A stretch of 64,000 bases of DNA from the NCBI RefSeq assembly GCF_000284595.1, contig NC_017671.1:2451001-2515000 (forward strand). Reading direction: 5' to 3'. Shown piece by piece: positions 1 to 8,636 of this stretch. How positions within the stretch are numbered: position 1 is the stretch's first letter; every line of letters begins with the position of its first letter. Source of the stretch: Stenotrophomonas maltophilia D457. GTDB taxonomy: Bacteria > Pseudomonadota > Gammaproteobacteria > Xanthomonadales > Xanthomonadaceae. The notes below the pieces were generated by a model, which saw only the letters and a list, made by a program, of their open reading frames with translations, was not told the DNA's origin and searched no databases. A program made the position numbers and the translations under genes.

Positions 1-282
1 CTGGTGGTCAACACGGGCACCACCATCGTGACGTTCCTGATGGTATTCCTGATCCAGCATACCCAGAACGCTGACACCGCTGCGCTGCACATCAAGCTGG
101 ATGAGCTGATCCGGGTCAGCAAGGACGCCAACCAGGAGCTGCTGAACCTGGAATCGATGGAGCCGGCCCATCTTGAAGAGATACGCCAGCGCTACGAGGC
201 ACTGGCGAAGACCGCTGCAGACATCAAGTCCAAGAAGGAGCGCTGCATGCCCTGCGAAGCGGATGCAACCGCCGAAGCCTGA
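1..282 (+). CDS. Low-affinity iron permease family protein (3' part only)
   Basis: The reading frame is open from base 1, so the start lies outside the window and only the last 93 codons are seen. The visible part begins with a hydrophobic stretch carrying [16 protein letters not shown], followed by a charged helix ([13 protein letters not shown]...) and a short tail with two cysteines. This pattern is characteristic of the C-terminal end of the small membrane proteins annotated as low-affinity iron permeases (COG5478). Their role in iron uptake is mostly assigned by similarity. The tail would be cytoplasmic. The gene converges on the FAD/Rieske gene with only 21 bases between stops. Confidence 0.8.
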   Translation: MVVNTGTTIVTFLMVFLIQHTQNADTAALHIKLDELIRVSKDANQELLNLESMEPAHLEEIRQRYEALAKTAADIKSKKERCMPCEADATAEA

Positions 283-303
283 GGTCACCGCTGCGGCGGC
301 GGC

Positions 304-1797
304 CTACAGCGCCGCCGGTGTGAGGCCCTGCCTGGCGGGGCCCTCCAGCAGGGCCCCGGTGGCGGAAAAGCGGCTGCCGTGGCACGGGCAGTCCCATGTG
401 CGTTCATGGCCATTCCATTGGACGACGCACTTGAGGTGCGGGCACAGCGCCGACATTGCGTGCAGCTGGCCGTCATCATCGCGGTAGATCGCGGTGCGCT
501 GTCCGCCCACGTCCAGCAGCGCACCGCACCCGCGGCCCAGCTCACTGGGAGCGCGCGACGGCGCGGTTCCAAGGCGATCGCCCACCATATGTCGCGCAAC
601 CGTGGCGTTGGTGCGGGCCCAGCCTGCAGCCGAGCGCAGCGGAGTAAAGCGCATGGGGCTGAGCAGCTGCTCGATCTCGCTGGTCGTTCCCGTGATTCCC
701 TCCGTGATCGCGCGCGCGGCCACGCCCGCCCAGGTCAATCCGTCCGGCCCATAGCCGGTAGCGACCCATACATTGTCGTGCGCGCTGCTGCCGATGTAGG
801 GCAGCTGATCCGCGGCCCGGAACTGCTGCGCGGACCAGCACAGCGGCTCGCCCTGCACGCTGAAGTTGCGACGCGCGTCGGCGACCAGATGCTGGGCCGG
901 ATCCATCGCCGGGGTTTCGCCAGTGCGATGTGTCTCACCGACCAGCACCAGCCAGTCGCGGCCATCAGCGCCATGCACCCCGCGCAGCGAGCGGTGCCGG
1001 TCGGCGATCCAGTGAATGCCTGCCGCTGGCGGATTGGCCACCGGTACCGCTACGCCGTATTCGCGGTACACCTCCATCTCGGCCTGCACCAGGTTGAATC
1101 CTGCTGGCGAGTGGGTGGCCAGCACAAAGTGCCTGGCATGGATGCGGGCACCAGGGGCCGTCGCCACTCCGGCTGAAGCCTCGATGCGGGTGATCCGGGT
1201 CCAGTCGTGGATGCGCACGCGGCCCACCAGATGACGGGCCAGTTCCCTGCAGAACGCCGCCGGATGCAACTGCGTCTGGTCGGGAACGCGGAAAGCGTGG
1301 GCCAAGGTGAACGGCAGCCCGGATTGGCGGTGCTCGCAATGCAGGCCAACGCGTTGGTAGGCCTGCAGCTCGCGTTCGAACTGCGCCGTGGCCTCGCGCG
1401 AACGCTCCTGCACGCCGTACTGCATGGCCACGCGCTCGAAGCCACAGTGCAGATCGTAGCGGTGAACCAGTGTTTCGATGGAACGCACCGCGTGTTGCCG
1501 CCACTGCACGACACGACGTGCCGTGTCACCGCCCCAACGCGCGATCAGGTCTGCCAGCCGGGACACGGGAGCGTAAAGATTGCCGGTTGACATCACCGTG
1601 TTGCGTCCGCCGATGGGGCCGGCATCCACCACTACCACATCCAGGCCGCTGTCGGCCAAGCGGGCGGCGGTCAACAGGCCCGTCATGCCTGCACCGACCA
1701 CGAGCACGTCCGCGCGCGTGGTCCCGGCGAGCGGGCGGAAGCCGTGCGGATCGGAATCAGCTGACCATAAGCTGGCGCGCGGGGACGGGTCGGCCAT
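304..1797 (-). CDS. FAD-dependent oxidoreductase with C-terminal Rieske [2Fe-2S] domain
   Basis: A 497-residue two-domain protein. The N-terminal part is a DAO-type FAD oxidoreductase with a dinucleotide-binding GAGMTG motif near residue 35. The C-terminal 60 residues are a Rieske domain with C452-x-H454 and C470-x-x-H473, the ligands for a 2Fe-2S cluster. Such fusions are found in bacteria and plausibly pass electrons between flavin and cluster; the substrate is unknown. The ATG at 1797 follows AAGGA at a good distance. It has no obvious operon partner and converges on the iron permease gene. No signal peptide is visible, so it is probably cytoplasmic. Confidence 0.88.
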   Translation of the reverse strand: MADPSPRASLWSADSDPHGFRPLAGTTRADVLVVGAGMTGLLTAARLADSGLDVVVVDAGPIGGRNTVMSTGNLYAPVSRLADLIARWGGDTARRVVQWRQHAVRSIETLVHRYDLHCGFERVAMQYGVQERSREATAQFERELQAYQRVGLHCEHRQSGLPFTLAHAFRVPDQTQLHPAAFCRELARHLVGRVRIHDWTRITRIEASAGVATAPGARIHARHFVLATHSPAGFNLVQAEMEVYREYGVAVPVANPPAAGIHWIADRHRSLRGVHGADGRDWLVLVGETHRTGETPAMDPAQHLVADARRNFSVQGEPLCWSAQQFRAADQLPYIGSSAHDNVWVATGYGPDGLTWAGVAARAITEGITGTTSEIEQLLSPMRFTPLRSAAGWARTNATVARHMVGDRLGTAPSRAPSELGRGCGALLDVGGQRTAIYRDDDGQLHAMSALCPHLKCVVQWNGHERTWDCPCHGSRFSATGALLEGPARQGLTPAAL

Positions 1798-2022
1798 GAA
1801 AAGGATCCTTGCAGGTTCATCGGAGAGCCTTCCCTGATACGCCCTGCCGGGTGAAACGACGGTGGCGTGTCCGTGCAGGAAATGCTCACGTGCGTGGCAC
1901 TGCCGCGGTGAGGATCAAGACGGGGTGAGTGCCGCATGGACACGATGCCAGCGTCGCCTGCGCGAACCGCGACCCTCTGCTTGCAGCGTGATTGCTAACG
2001 TGGCTGCATGGAGGGCCAGGCA

Positions 2023-2253
2023 GTGAGCACGCACCTGGAAATCGACCTGATGATCGCGCAACTGGAGGAAATGCTGCCCACCTGGGCGGCGTTCTATCCC
2101 GAGCCGCAGTTCATCCGCATGCTCGCCGAGGCGCTGGACTACATCGCTGCCAGTGCTGACCCGGATGCCCGCCTGTACTGCGTGATGCGCACCGGGCACC
2201 TCGATTCGTGCAGCGGCGAGATCCCCTGGGCGGCGCGCTATGGGGGACGCTAG
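2023..2253 (+). CDS. Small hypothetical protein
   Basis: A 76-residue soluble protein that I do not recognise. The GTG at 2023 is preferred because GGAGGG (2010-2015) lies eight bases upstream; an in-frame ATG at 2008 has no ribosome site. The sequence is mildly acidic with a helical start (LEIDLMIAQLEEMLP), aromatic residues in the middle (WAAFYPEPQF) and a short basic end. It stands alone between the divergent FAD/Rieske gene and a convergent BLUF gene whose stop is only 9 bases away. Confidence 0.6.
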   Translation: MSTHLEIDLMIAQLEEMLPTWAAFYPEPQFIRMLAEALDYIAASADPDARLYCVMRTGHLDSCSGEIPWAARYGGR

Positions 2254-2262
2254 GCCGATCAA

Positions 2263-2712
2263 TCACGCCGCGACGGCATAGGGTTCCACCAACCTGGCCA
2301 GGACGTCCATCGCCGTCTCGGTTGGCGCATCGTCACCGGTCCGCTGGGCGAACCCTGACCAGTCCGCGCGCGCAAGACTCTTCAACTGCTCGGGTTGCGT
2401 CGGCAGCCAGCGCATCGGCCAGAACGGGAGACGCCGGTTGCCTACCCTGCCGCGCTGCAGTTCGATCAGTCCCGTGTGGCTTGTAGCACCGAGTACCCGC
2501 GAGTACGCCACGCTCAAGCCATCTTCGGGCCCCTCCATGTACTGCAGGAACCGGGCGCCATCGAACAGCAGTACGCCGGTAACGCCGGCATTCCGGTTGA
2601 AGCGCGCGGCATCATCGACCAGGTCGTCCAGCTTCCCGCTGCGCAGGCCCAACGGGTCACCCGCAACGGCCGGGCCCGCCTCACTTATGTATGCGACTGC
2701 CCTGATCGGCAT
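2263..2712 (-). CDS. BLUF-domain blue-light sensor, copy 1
   Basis: A 149-residue protein that is almost only a BLUF domain (sensor of blue light using FAD). The flavin-contacting residues are present: Y8 (AVAY), N39 (RFN) and Q57 (FLQ), with W98-x-M100 matching the Trp/Met pair of AppA. There is no output domain; the last 40 residues form the usual C-terminal helices. Compared with the other three copies it has a seven-residue insertion before the second helix. The ATG at 2712 follows AGGAG; an upstream in-frame ATG at 2754 lacks a ribosome site. The C-terminus (VEPYAVAA) is very like that of copy 4, suggesting recent duplication. Confidence 0.93.
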   Translation of the reverse strand: MPIRAVAYISEAGPAVAGDPLGLRSGKLDDLVDDAARFNRNAGVTGVLLFDGARFLQYMEGPEDGLSVAYSRVLGATSHTGLIELQRGRVGNRRLPFWPMRWLPTQPEQLKSLARADWSGFAQRTGDDAPTETAMDVLARLVEPYAVAA

Positions 2713-2850
2713 TGGCTGCTCCTGTAGCGAATCCCCCCAGATTCCGTATCGCAAGCATAGGCCAACCGCGCCGACGATATGTTCCGGCCCTGTGTATTCT
2801 GCGAATCAGTTGGGTTCGGGCTGACGGACGGTACGCAGCACGGGCCTGGC

Positions 2851-5400
2851 CTACGGGTCTGCCCGGGCCCATCGGGCGAGATTCTGCTTCACTTCCGCGA
2901 TGCCGGCCCAAGGGTCCTTGCGGCGACGTCTGAGCTTTGCGGGTACGTCCTTGATCGTGAAGGCGTCGGCGCGCTTGAGTTTCGCCAGATCACCCCAGGC
3001 GATCGGCAGTGCCACCGGCGCGCCCGGCCGGGCGCGCAACGAATAGGACGCGACCGCCGTTGCACCGCGCCCATTGCGCAGATAGTCGACGAAGATCCGC
3101 TTGTTGCGCAGGCTCTTGGTGGCGGTTGCCAGGAACCGCTGCGGTTCGGACTGTGCCAATGCATCGGCGAAACCCTTCGCAAAACGCTTGGTCAGGTCCC
3201 AATCGCACCCTGGGTTGAGCGGCACGACCACGTGCAGGCCCTTGCCGCCGGAGACTCGCAGGAACGATTCCAGTTCCAGCTGCGCCAGCAGTTTCCGGAT
3301 GTCGGTTGCCGCTTTCTTGACTTCGGCAAAGGGCACATCCGGTCCGGGATCCAGATCGAACACCACCCGGTCGGCACTGTCGGGCGCCTCGGCGTGGCTG
3401 CCCCAAGGGTGGAACTCCAACGCGTTGAACTGCACCAGTTCCAGCAGGCTGGCTGCGTCCCGCACCACCAGGTAATGGGCGTTGATGCCGCTTTCCTGCT
3501 TCAGCCTTACCGAATCGACCAGCGCCAGCCCGGCCGTATGGTGTTTCTGGAAGAAGCAGGGCTTTGCGGTGCCACTGGGGCAGCGGATGATCGACAGCGG
3601 ACGATCCACCACCTCGGGCAGGAGGTGCTCCATCACTGCTGCGTAGTAATCCCACACGTCCTGCTTGGTGTAGCCGTCGCCGGGAAACAGGATCTTGCCT
3701 GGGGACGACAGCACGGGGGGCGCGCGATCCGTTGCCGGCGCCCTTTCCACCCGGCGCCCACGCCGCGCGGGCGCTTGCGACCGCGCAGCGGCCGGGGCCG
3801 CTCCGGCGCGATCGGAATCGGCGAGGTCGGCGATATCCTTGTCCGCCCGCACCGCCTTCAGCGACGCCTGGCGCAACAGTTGCTGCCCACCGATTCCGCG
3901 GTAGAAGACCTCCACCACGAAACGCGGTTCGAACCAGGTCGCGGCGCGCAGATCGGTGTCCTGCGTGGGCACGTACGCGGTTGGCTTGCGGCCGCCGCCG
4001 CCCTTGATGCGCTTGCTGATGTCGCCAATCAGTTCATCCGAGAACCCGGACCCGACGCGCCCTGCGTAGAGCCAGCCATGCGTTGCGTCTGGCCGGGCCA
4101 GCAGCAGCGAACCAAAGCCGGTGCGGCTGCCTTTGGGTGCGGTGTAGCCCACCACCGCGAACTCGTCGCTGGCCAGCTGCTTCGTCTTGCGCCAGTCCTC
4201 GCTGCGGCCGCTGTGGTAGCTGCGATCGGCGCGCTTGGAAATGATGCCCTCGAAGTGCCGCTCACCGGCCAGACGATAGGCCTGGTCGCCATCCCCCTGT
4301 ACATGCGAACTGAATGCCAATGGGCTGCCCTGCCCCTCCAGCACCGATTGCAGCAGGGTCTTGCGCTCCAGCAGGGGCGCATCGGCCACATCCACGCCAT
4401 CAAGATGCAGCAGATCGAACAGCGCATACGTCAGGACGCCTTGCTTCTCGCCGGAAAGCGTGGCCTGCAGCAGGTTGAAGTCTTCCTTGGTGCCGGCGCC
4501 GGCGATCAGCTCGCCGTCCAGTGCCGCCGACCTCAGGCCCAGGGCCGCGATCGCATCACGTATTTCGGGAAGTTTGGCGGTCCATTCCAGCGCGTTCCGT
4601 GACCACAGCTGCACGTTGCCCTCAGCCACCGTAGCAAGGATGCGGTACCCGTCCCATTTGATCTCATGCACCCACTGCCCGCCCTGGGGCGGCGCTTCGC
4701 CCAGCTTGGCCAACTGCGGCTCAAACGGCCCGGACGGCGCTGCCGCCCTTTTCGCCTTGCTGAGCGCCAGGGCCTTCTTCGCCCAGTTCTTTCTCCGGGC
4801 GCGTCTGGCAGGTACCGCCGTCAGCCGCTTCTTCGCGGCCTTGCCAGCGCCGGCACGCTTCAGATCCTCCGGTGGCGCTTCAGCGACGTCCCCCAGCAGA
4901 TCGTCTGCCTCGATATCGCTGGCAAATTCGTCGTCGTCCTTGAACAGCAGCCACTGTGGCTGGCGCGCGGGCCTTCCCGACCGGACCAGATGCCAGCCGC
5001 CTTTCAACTTGGTACCGAACAGCTCGAAGCGCAGATGGCCCTTGGCGAGCTGGGCTTCCGGATCGCCCTGCGTGGCCCATACACCGTGGTCAAACTGGGC
5101 GACATGGCCGCCGCCGTACTGGCCCTTGGGAATCTCACCCTCGAACGCCGCGTAGTCCACCGGGTGGTCTTCCACTTCCACCGCCATGCGCTTGACCTTC
5201 GGGTCGTAACTGGGGCCTTTGGGCACCGCCCAGCTCTTCAGCGCATCGCCAACCTGCAGGCGGAAGTCATAGTGCCTGCGGCTGGCATGATGCAGCTGCA
5301 CCACGAAAATGGCGCGCTGGCCTTTCGGCAGCGCCTTGCCCGGCTCGGGCTCCTTGGTCTGGTCAAAACGACGCTTGCGGCGATACTCGACCAGGGACAT
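2851..5400 (-). CDS. ligD: Multifunctional DNA ligase D (phosphoesterase-ligase-polymerase)
   Basis: An 849-residue ATP-dependent end-joining ligase. Three domains are visible in the Pseudomonas-type order. First is the 3'-phosphoesterase (about 25-160; HHASRRHYDFRL and EDHPVDY...FEGEIPKGQYG). Next is the ligase domain (about 225-520; EIKWDGYR with adenylation lysine K248). Last is the primase/polymerase domain (about 565-830; metal-binding D682 and D684 in FDLDPGP). Lysine/arginine-rich linkers separate them. The ATG at 5400 is chosen because homology begins at once (LVEYRRKRRFDQT); upstream in-frame codons are not conserved-looking. LigD normally works with Ku in non-homologous end joining, mainly in non-growing cells. 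No Ku gene is in this window. Confidence 0.97.
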   Translation of the reverse strand: MSLVEYRRKRRFDQTKEPEPGKALPKGQRAIFVVQLHHASRRHYDFRLQVGDALKSWAVPKGPSYDPKVKRMAVEVEDHPVDYAAFEGEIPKGQYGGGHVAQFDHGVWATQGDPEAQLAKGHLRFELFGTKLKGGWHLVRSGRPARQPQWLLFKDDDEFASDIEADDLLGDVAEAPPEDLKRAGAGKAAKKRLTAVPARRARRKNWAKKALALSKAKRAAAPSGPFEPQLAKLGEAPPQGGQWVHEIKWDGYRILATVAEGNVQLWSRNALEWTAKLPEIRDAIAALGLRSAALDGELIAGAGTKEDFNLLQATLSGEKQGVLTYALFDLLHLDGVDVADAPLLERKTLLQSVLEGQGSPLAFSSHVQGDGDQAYRLAGERHFEGIISKRADRSYHSGRSEDWRKTKQLASDEFAVVGYTAPKGSRTGFGSLLLARPDATHGWLYAGRVGSGFSDELIGDISKRIKGGGGRKPTAYVPTQDTDLRAATWFEPRFVVEVFYRGIGGQQLLRQASLKAVRADKDIADLADSDRAGAAPAAARSQAPARRGRRVERAPATDRAPPVLSSPGKILFPGDGYTKQDVWDYYAAVMEHLLPEVVDRPLSIIRCPSGTAKPCFFQKHHTAGLALVDSVRLKQESGINAHYLVVRDAASLLELVQFNALEFHPWGSHAEAPDSADRVVFDLDPGPDVPFAEVKKAATDIRKLLAQLELESFLRVSGGKGLHVVVPLNPGCDWDLTKRFAKGFADALAQSEPQRFLATATKSLRNKRIFVDYLRNGRGATAVASYSLRARPGAPVALPIAWGDLAKLKRADAFTIKDVPAKLRRRRKDPWAGIAEVKQNLARWARADP

Positions 5401-5413
5401 GGCCAGCTCCGCG

Positions 5414-5590
5414 CTATTTGCCCAGGTGCTTCCGGACAGCAACCGCCGTGGGCCCGACTGCCGCGACGGCCGCGCGAAGTTCGTCGGCGGACACGCCCAG
5501 CGTCGTGGTCCAGTACCGCAGTTCGTAATCCTCATTGACGTTGATGCGGTCCCGGTCCGGGCTGCCGGCGTTGTTCTTGTCATCGCTCAT
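5414..5590 (-). CDS. DUF3606 domain small protein
   Basis: A 58-residue protein matching the DUF3606 pattern: a charged start, then RINVNEDYELRYWT, GVSADELRAAVAAVGPTA and a final VRKHLGK. The family is of unknown function and common in stress-related gene clusters. The ATG at 5590 has GGAG upstream. It lies 13 bases upstream of ligD on the same strand, so the two are likely co-transcribed. Confidence 0.85.
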   Translation of the reverse strand: MSDDKNNAGSPDRDRINVNEDYELRYWTTTLGVSADELRAAVAAVGPTAVAVRKHLGK

Positions 5591-5837
5591 GGGAGTCTCC
5601 AGCGTGATCGGGGGTGAACTGACCGTACCGGCCATTCCATGGGCACTGAGCGATGCCACTGTGAAGCCATGGCGAAGGCCGCCGGCACGGCGTCCTGCCG
5701 ATGCGCGAAAGACGCTGCTTCGTGAAGGCAGCGCGCAGGGTCCGCGTGGGAATTCACATGCCGCCTTCACTCCTTCCCCGCCTGATCGCAACCGGACGGG
5801 ACCTACTCTGGGCACTCCATTCACAGCGGAGCCCAGC

Positions 5838-6335
5838 ATGGCTATCAAGACGGCGGAAGATCTGTTCATCCACGAGCTCTCGGACATCTACAGCGCCGAG
5901 AAGCAGCTGACCAAGGCGCTTCCGCGCCTGGCCCGTGCGGCCGAGAATCCGGATCTGGCCGCAGCGTTCGAAACGCACCTGGAAGAAACCCAGGGGCAGA
6001 TCGAACGCATCGACCAGGTGGTCGAGGTGCTCGGCATCCGCCTGAAGCGCATCAAGTGCGCGGCGATGGAAGGCCTGGTCGAGGAAGGCAAGGAGGTGAT
6101 CGACAGCATCGACAAGGGGCCGGTGCGCGACGCTGCCCTGATCGGTGGCGCGCAGAAGGTCGAGCATTATGAAATTGCCTCCTACGGCACCATCGCCGCG
6201 CTGGCCAAGCAGCTGGGCTACAAGGACGCCCTGCCGTTGCTGCTGGAGACGCTGGAGGAAGAAAAGGCGACCGATGAGAAGCTGACCCTGCTGGCCAAGG
6301 GCGGCGGCAATGCCAAGGCCACGCAGGCCGCCTGA
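5838..6335 (+). CDS. DUF892 ferritin-like protein (YciF type), copy 1
   Basis: A 165-residue all-helical protein of the YciE/YciF (DUF892) family, a four-helix ferritin-like fold associated with general stress. It opens with the family signature (TAEDLFIHELSDIYSAEKQLTKALPRLARAA). It carries repeated acidic and His positions able to bind a di-metal centre (E...H..ET, VEHYEIASYG, LLLETLEEEKATD). GGAG lies six bases before the ATG at 5838. It diverges from DUF3606/ligD with a 247-base gap. Metal binding is inferred; the enzymatic role is unknown. Confidence 0.92.
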   Translation: MAIKTAEDLFIHELSDIYSAEKQLTKALPRLARAAENPDLAAAFETHLEETQGQIERIDQVVEVLGIRLKRIKCAAMEGLVEEGKEVIDSIDKGPVRDAALIGGAQKVEHYEIASYGTIAALAKQLGYKDALPLLLETLEEEKATDEKLTLLAKGGGNAKATQAA

Positions 6336-6354
6336 GTCGAATCGCATGCCGCTC

Positions 6355-6374
6355 GGCCGCCATGGAAGGCGGCC
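6355..6374. terminator. Hairpin between convergent genes
   Basis: GGCCGCC (6355-6361), a six-base loop, then GGCGGCC (6368-6374) form a perfect 7-bp stem between the DUF892 stop and the glycosylase stop. There is no T-run on either side, so it is only a candidate bidirectional terminator. Confidence 0.4.
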
Positions 6375-7109
6375 TCAGGGTGGGTAGAGCACCTGATCCT
6401 TTTGGCAGAAGAACGTGCGTCGCCGCGTCGTACCCATGTACAGCTTGCTGATGGGGCCACCGCAGAGCGGGCACACCTTTCGCGTATGCACCTGCCAGTG
6501 CTTCTTCAATTCGAAGCGCCGTTTCCATTCCAGGAAGTCGAAGCTGTAGGCACGGGCCTGGTTGATCAGGGCGGTGAGCTTGCGCGGTGGCAGGTCGCCC
6601 AGTCGCGTGGCCGGATGCACGCGGATGCGGAACAGCACCTCATTCTTGATGATATTGCCGACGCCCGCGAAGATCGTCTGGTCCAGAAGCGCATCACAGA
6701 CCAGGGTGTCCGGCAGTGCCTTCAGCTTGCGCCGGGCCAGTTTTGGATCCCAGGCGTCGTTCATCACGTCCGCCCGCCAGTCGTAGACGTCGTCCAACGG
6801 CTGGTCGATCAGTCGGACGGAACACGCGTAGAAATTCAGTTCCCCGTTGTCGAATGCCAGCGACACCCGTGCAGGAGCTGGCTTCCGTTCGTCGATGCGC
6901 CAGCTGCCGAACATCATCAGATGGATGCGCAGCGTGTGGTGGCTGAACTCCAGCAGGAAGTGCTTGCCCCAGCTGCGAACCGCCTTGACCCTGCGTCCCT
7001 GCAGCGGTGACAGGTCGATGCGCCTGTTGCCGGAGACGCCGCGCACGACGTGACCCTTGAAGCGGCTGGAGGCTTCGCGCAGCAGGACAATGGACGGGCC
7101 CTCAGGCAT
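6375..7109 (-). CDS. Fpg/Nei-family DNA glycosylase (endonuclease VIII-like)
   Basis: A 244-residue base-excision repair enzyme. It begins MPEGPS, where the proline after Met removal is the catalytic nucleophile and E3 the partner residue. The helix-two-turn-helix region is present (LLDQTIFAGVGNIIKNEVLF). The C-terminal zinc finger reads CPLCGG...FFCQKDQ: three cysteines are seen, but the usual fourth cysteine is aspartate. The fixed MPEGP start sets the ATG at 7109, which overlaps the DUF72 stop by eight bases, so the gene is translationally coupled to DUF72. Expected action is removal of oxidised bases and strand cleavage. Confidence 0.93.
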   Translation of the reverse strand: MPEGPSIVLLREASSRFKGHVVRGVSGNRRIDLSPLQGRRVKAVRSWGKHFLLEFSHHTLRIHLMMFGSWRIDERKPAPARVSLAFDNGELNFYACSVRLIDQPLDDVYDWRADVMNDAWDPKLARRKLKALPDTLVCDALLDQTIFAGVGNIIKNEVLFRIRVHPATRLGDLPPRKLTALINQARAYSFDFLEWKRRFELKKHWQVHTRKVCPLCGGPISKLYMGTTRRRTFFCQKDQVLYPP

Positions 7110-7869
7110 GCGCGTTCTCCTGCAGCAGTGCCTGCAGGTGCAGGGCGTTGCCGGTCGCGTGGCCCAGCGCGGTGTTGTCCAGTACGCACCAGGCGCGGCG
7201 CTGCGCAGCGGCTTCACGCTGCAGGTGCTGGGCCAGCCCCGCCAGCGCCTGTTCGCTGTAGGGGCTGCGATAGATCTGCGGCTGCCCGTGCCAGCGCCAG
7301 TAGCTCCACGTGCGGTCACCGCCCGGGACAGCTGCTGCCGGTACCCGGGCCGGGTCAGCCGCGACCCGTGCGATGCCATGGTCGCTCAGCAGCGTATCGA
7401 CGTCCGCAGTGAACCAACTGGGATGGCGCGGTTCGCAGGCGACATCAACCGAGGTGCGTGCGCGCAGTCCGTGCAGGAATGCCTTTACGGTTGCCGGCTC
7501 ATACGCCAGGCTGGGCGGCAGCTGGAGCAGCAGCGGCCCCAGCCTGTCCCCCAGCGCGATCACGCCATCAAGGAACAGCGCCAGCGGCTGCATCGCATCG
7601 CGCAGCCGGCGTTCATGGCTGATCACGCGCGGCAGTTTCACCGCGAAGCGGAAACCCGCGGGCACGCTCGCCGCCCACCGGGCGTAGGTCGCCGGCTGGT
7701 GGGGGCGGTAGAACGAGGAATTGATCTCGACCATCGGCAGGCGGGTGGCATAGCGCTGCAGTACGCTGTCGCCTGCGCCGAACGCCGCCTGCGCCGCGCG
7801 CGACAGCGACCAGCCTGCGCAGCCGATCCGTACATGTCCTGGCGTGCCCGGGGCGGCGCCTGCGCTCAT
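7102..7869 (-). CDS. DUF72 (YecE-like) protein
   Basis: A 255-residue TIM-barrel-like protein of the DUF72 family. Signatures are IGCAGWSLS near the start, VEINSSFYRPHQPATYARWAASVP, FAVKLPRVISHERRL, GPLLLQLPPSL and WYWRWHGQ-like motifs (here YWRWHGQP). No molecular function is established for the family. Its ATG overlaps the BLUF copy 2 stop by four bases (ATGA) and its end overlaps the glycosylase start. It therefore sits in the middle of a three-gene operon of light sensor, DUF72 and DNA glycosylase. Confidence 0.9.
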   Translation of the reverse strand: MSAGAAPGTPGHVRIGCAGWSLSRAAQAAFGAGDSVLQRYATRLPMVEINSSFYRPHQPATYARWAASVPAGFRFAVKLPRVISHERRLRDAMQPLALFLDGVIALGDRLGPLLLQLPPSLAYEPATVKAFLHGLRARTSVDVACEPRHPSWFTADVDTLLSDHGIARVAADPARVPAAAVPGGDRTWSYWRWHGQPQIYRSPYSEQALAGLAQHLQREAAAQRRAWCVLDNTALGHATGNALHLQALLQENAHA

Positions 7870-8333
7870 CGTGCTACCGGTCCGTCCGGCTCCAGCAACC
7901 GGCCATCGCCGGCGCCTGGCGGCGCCTGCGCCACCGATTGCAGTCGATCAAGCGCACTGGTGCCAGGAGCGAGCGCGGAGGCGCTGCGCACGAAGCCGGT
8001 CCAGTCGGAGATCGCGATCTTTCCCAGCGCCAGCTCATCCACGCGCACGCTGTGCATGCGCCAGTGCGGGAACTGCCGCCGCCCCACCCTGCCCCGGTTG
8101 AGTTCGACCAGACCGTTGTGGCTGCCGGCCGCCAGGATGCGGGTGTACGCCGCGCTGACACCGGACTCCGGGCCTTCGAGATATTGCAGGAAGCGCGTGC
8201 CGTCGAACAGGAGGACGCCGGTCACATCAACCGACTCGTTGAACAGCATCGCGTCCGCGACAAGCTGCTGCAGCCGTTCTGCAGTCAGGTTTCGGGTGGC
8301 TTCACTTACATATGCAATGGCACGAAGAGGCAT
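7866..8333 (-). CDS. BLUF-domain blue-light sensor, copy 2
   Basis: A 155-residue BLUF protein with Y8, N32, Q50 and the W91-x-M93 pair. The glycine before VTG in the other copies is aspartate here (VDVTGVLLF). The C-terminal extension of about 20 residues is proline- and glycine-rich and differs from the other copies. It is the first gene of the BLUF-DUF72-glycosylase operon (4-base overlap downstream). Lacking an output domain, it presumably signals through a protein partner; which one is unknown. Confidence 0.92.
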   Translation of the reverse strand: MPLRAIAYVSEATRNLTAERLQQLVADAMLFNESVDVTGVLLFDGTRFLQYLEGPESGVSAAYTRILAAGSHNGLVELNRGRVGRRQFPHWRMHSVRVDELALGKIAISDWTGFVRSASALAPGTSALDRLQSVAQAPPGAGDGRLLEPDGPVAR

Positions 8334-8636
8334 GACAGCACCGGGTTGTTGCAGATGGCTCTACCTTAGCGGTGCGGATCAAACGCGCGGTGACACCGGC
8401 GTGGAGGCGGCGTTGAACCTGTACGTGCCAACGCCGCGCTGCGTTGACACCCGGCTCGAGCAACACGACCGGCATGCCGTGTCTTCCGCCGATGGATTTG
8501 CTTTCGTGGAGAATGCATGAGGAAGCGCGTGCCTGCGCATGACATCACGTTGGCGGTGGTGCCACCGCCGTCTAGCGGCGGATCTGGAAGATGGTCGCTG
8601 CCGCCAATCGGGCGGCTCACTCCAAGGAGACTTTCC
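8334..8636. other. 303-base divergent intergenic region
   Basis: This holds the promoters of the minus-strand BLUF copy 2 operon and of the plus-strand KGG gene. A perfect 8-bp hairpin (GGCGGTGG/CCACCGCC, 8552-8569, two-base loop) lies in the likely leader of the KGG gene. AAGGAG (8624-8629) is its ribosome site. No gene was recognised here. Confidence 0.5.

Noticed and set aside
2779..4602. Long plus-strand frame opposite ligD
   Set aside because: It is the antisense shadow of ligD in high-GC sequence; ligD has clear domains and catalytic motifs.
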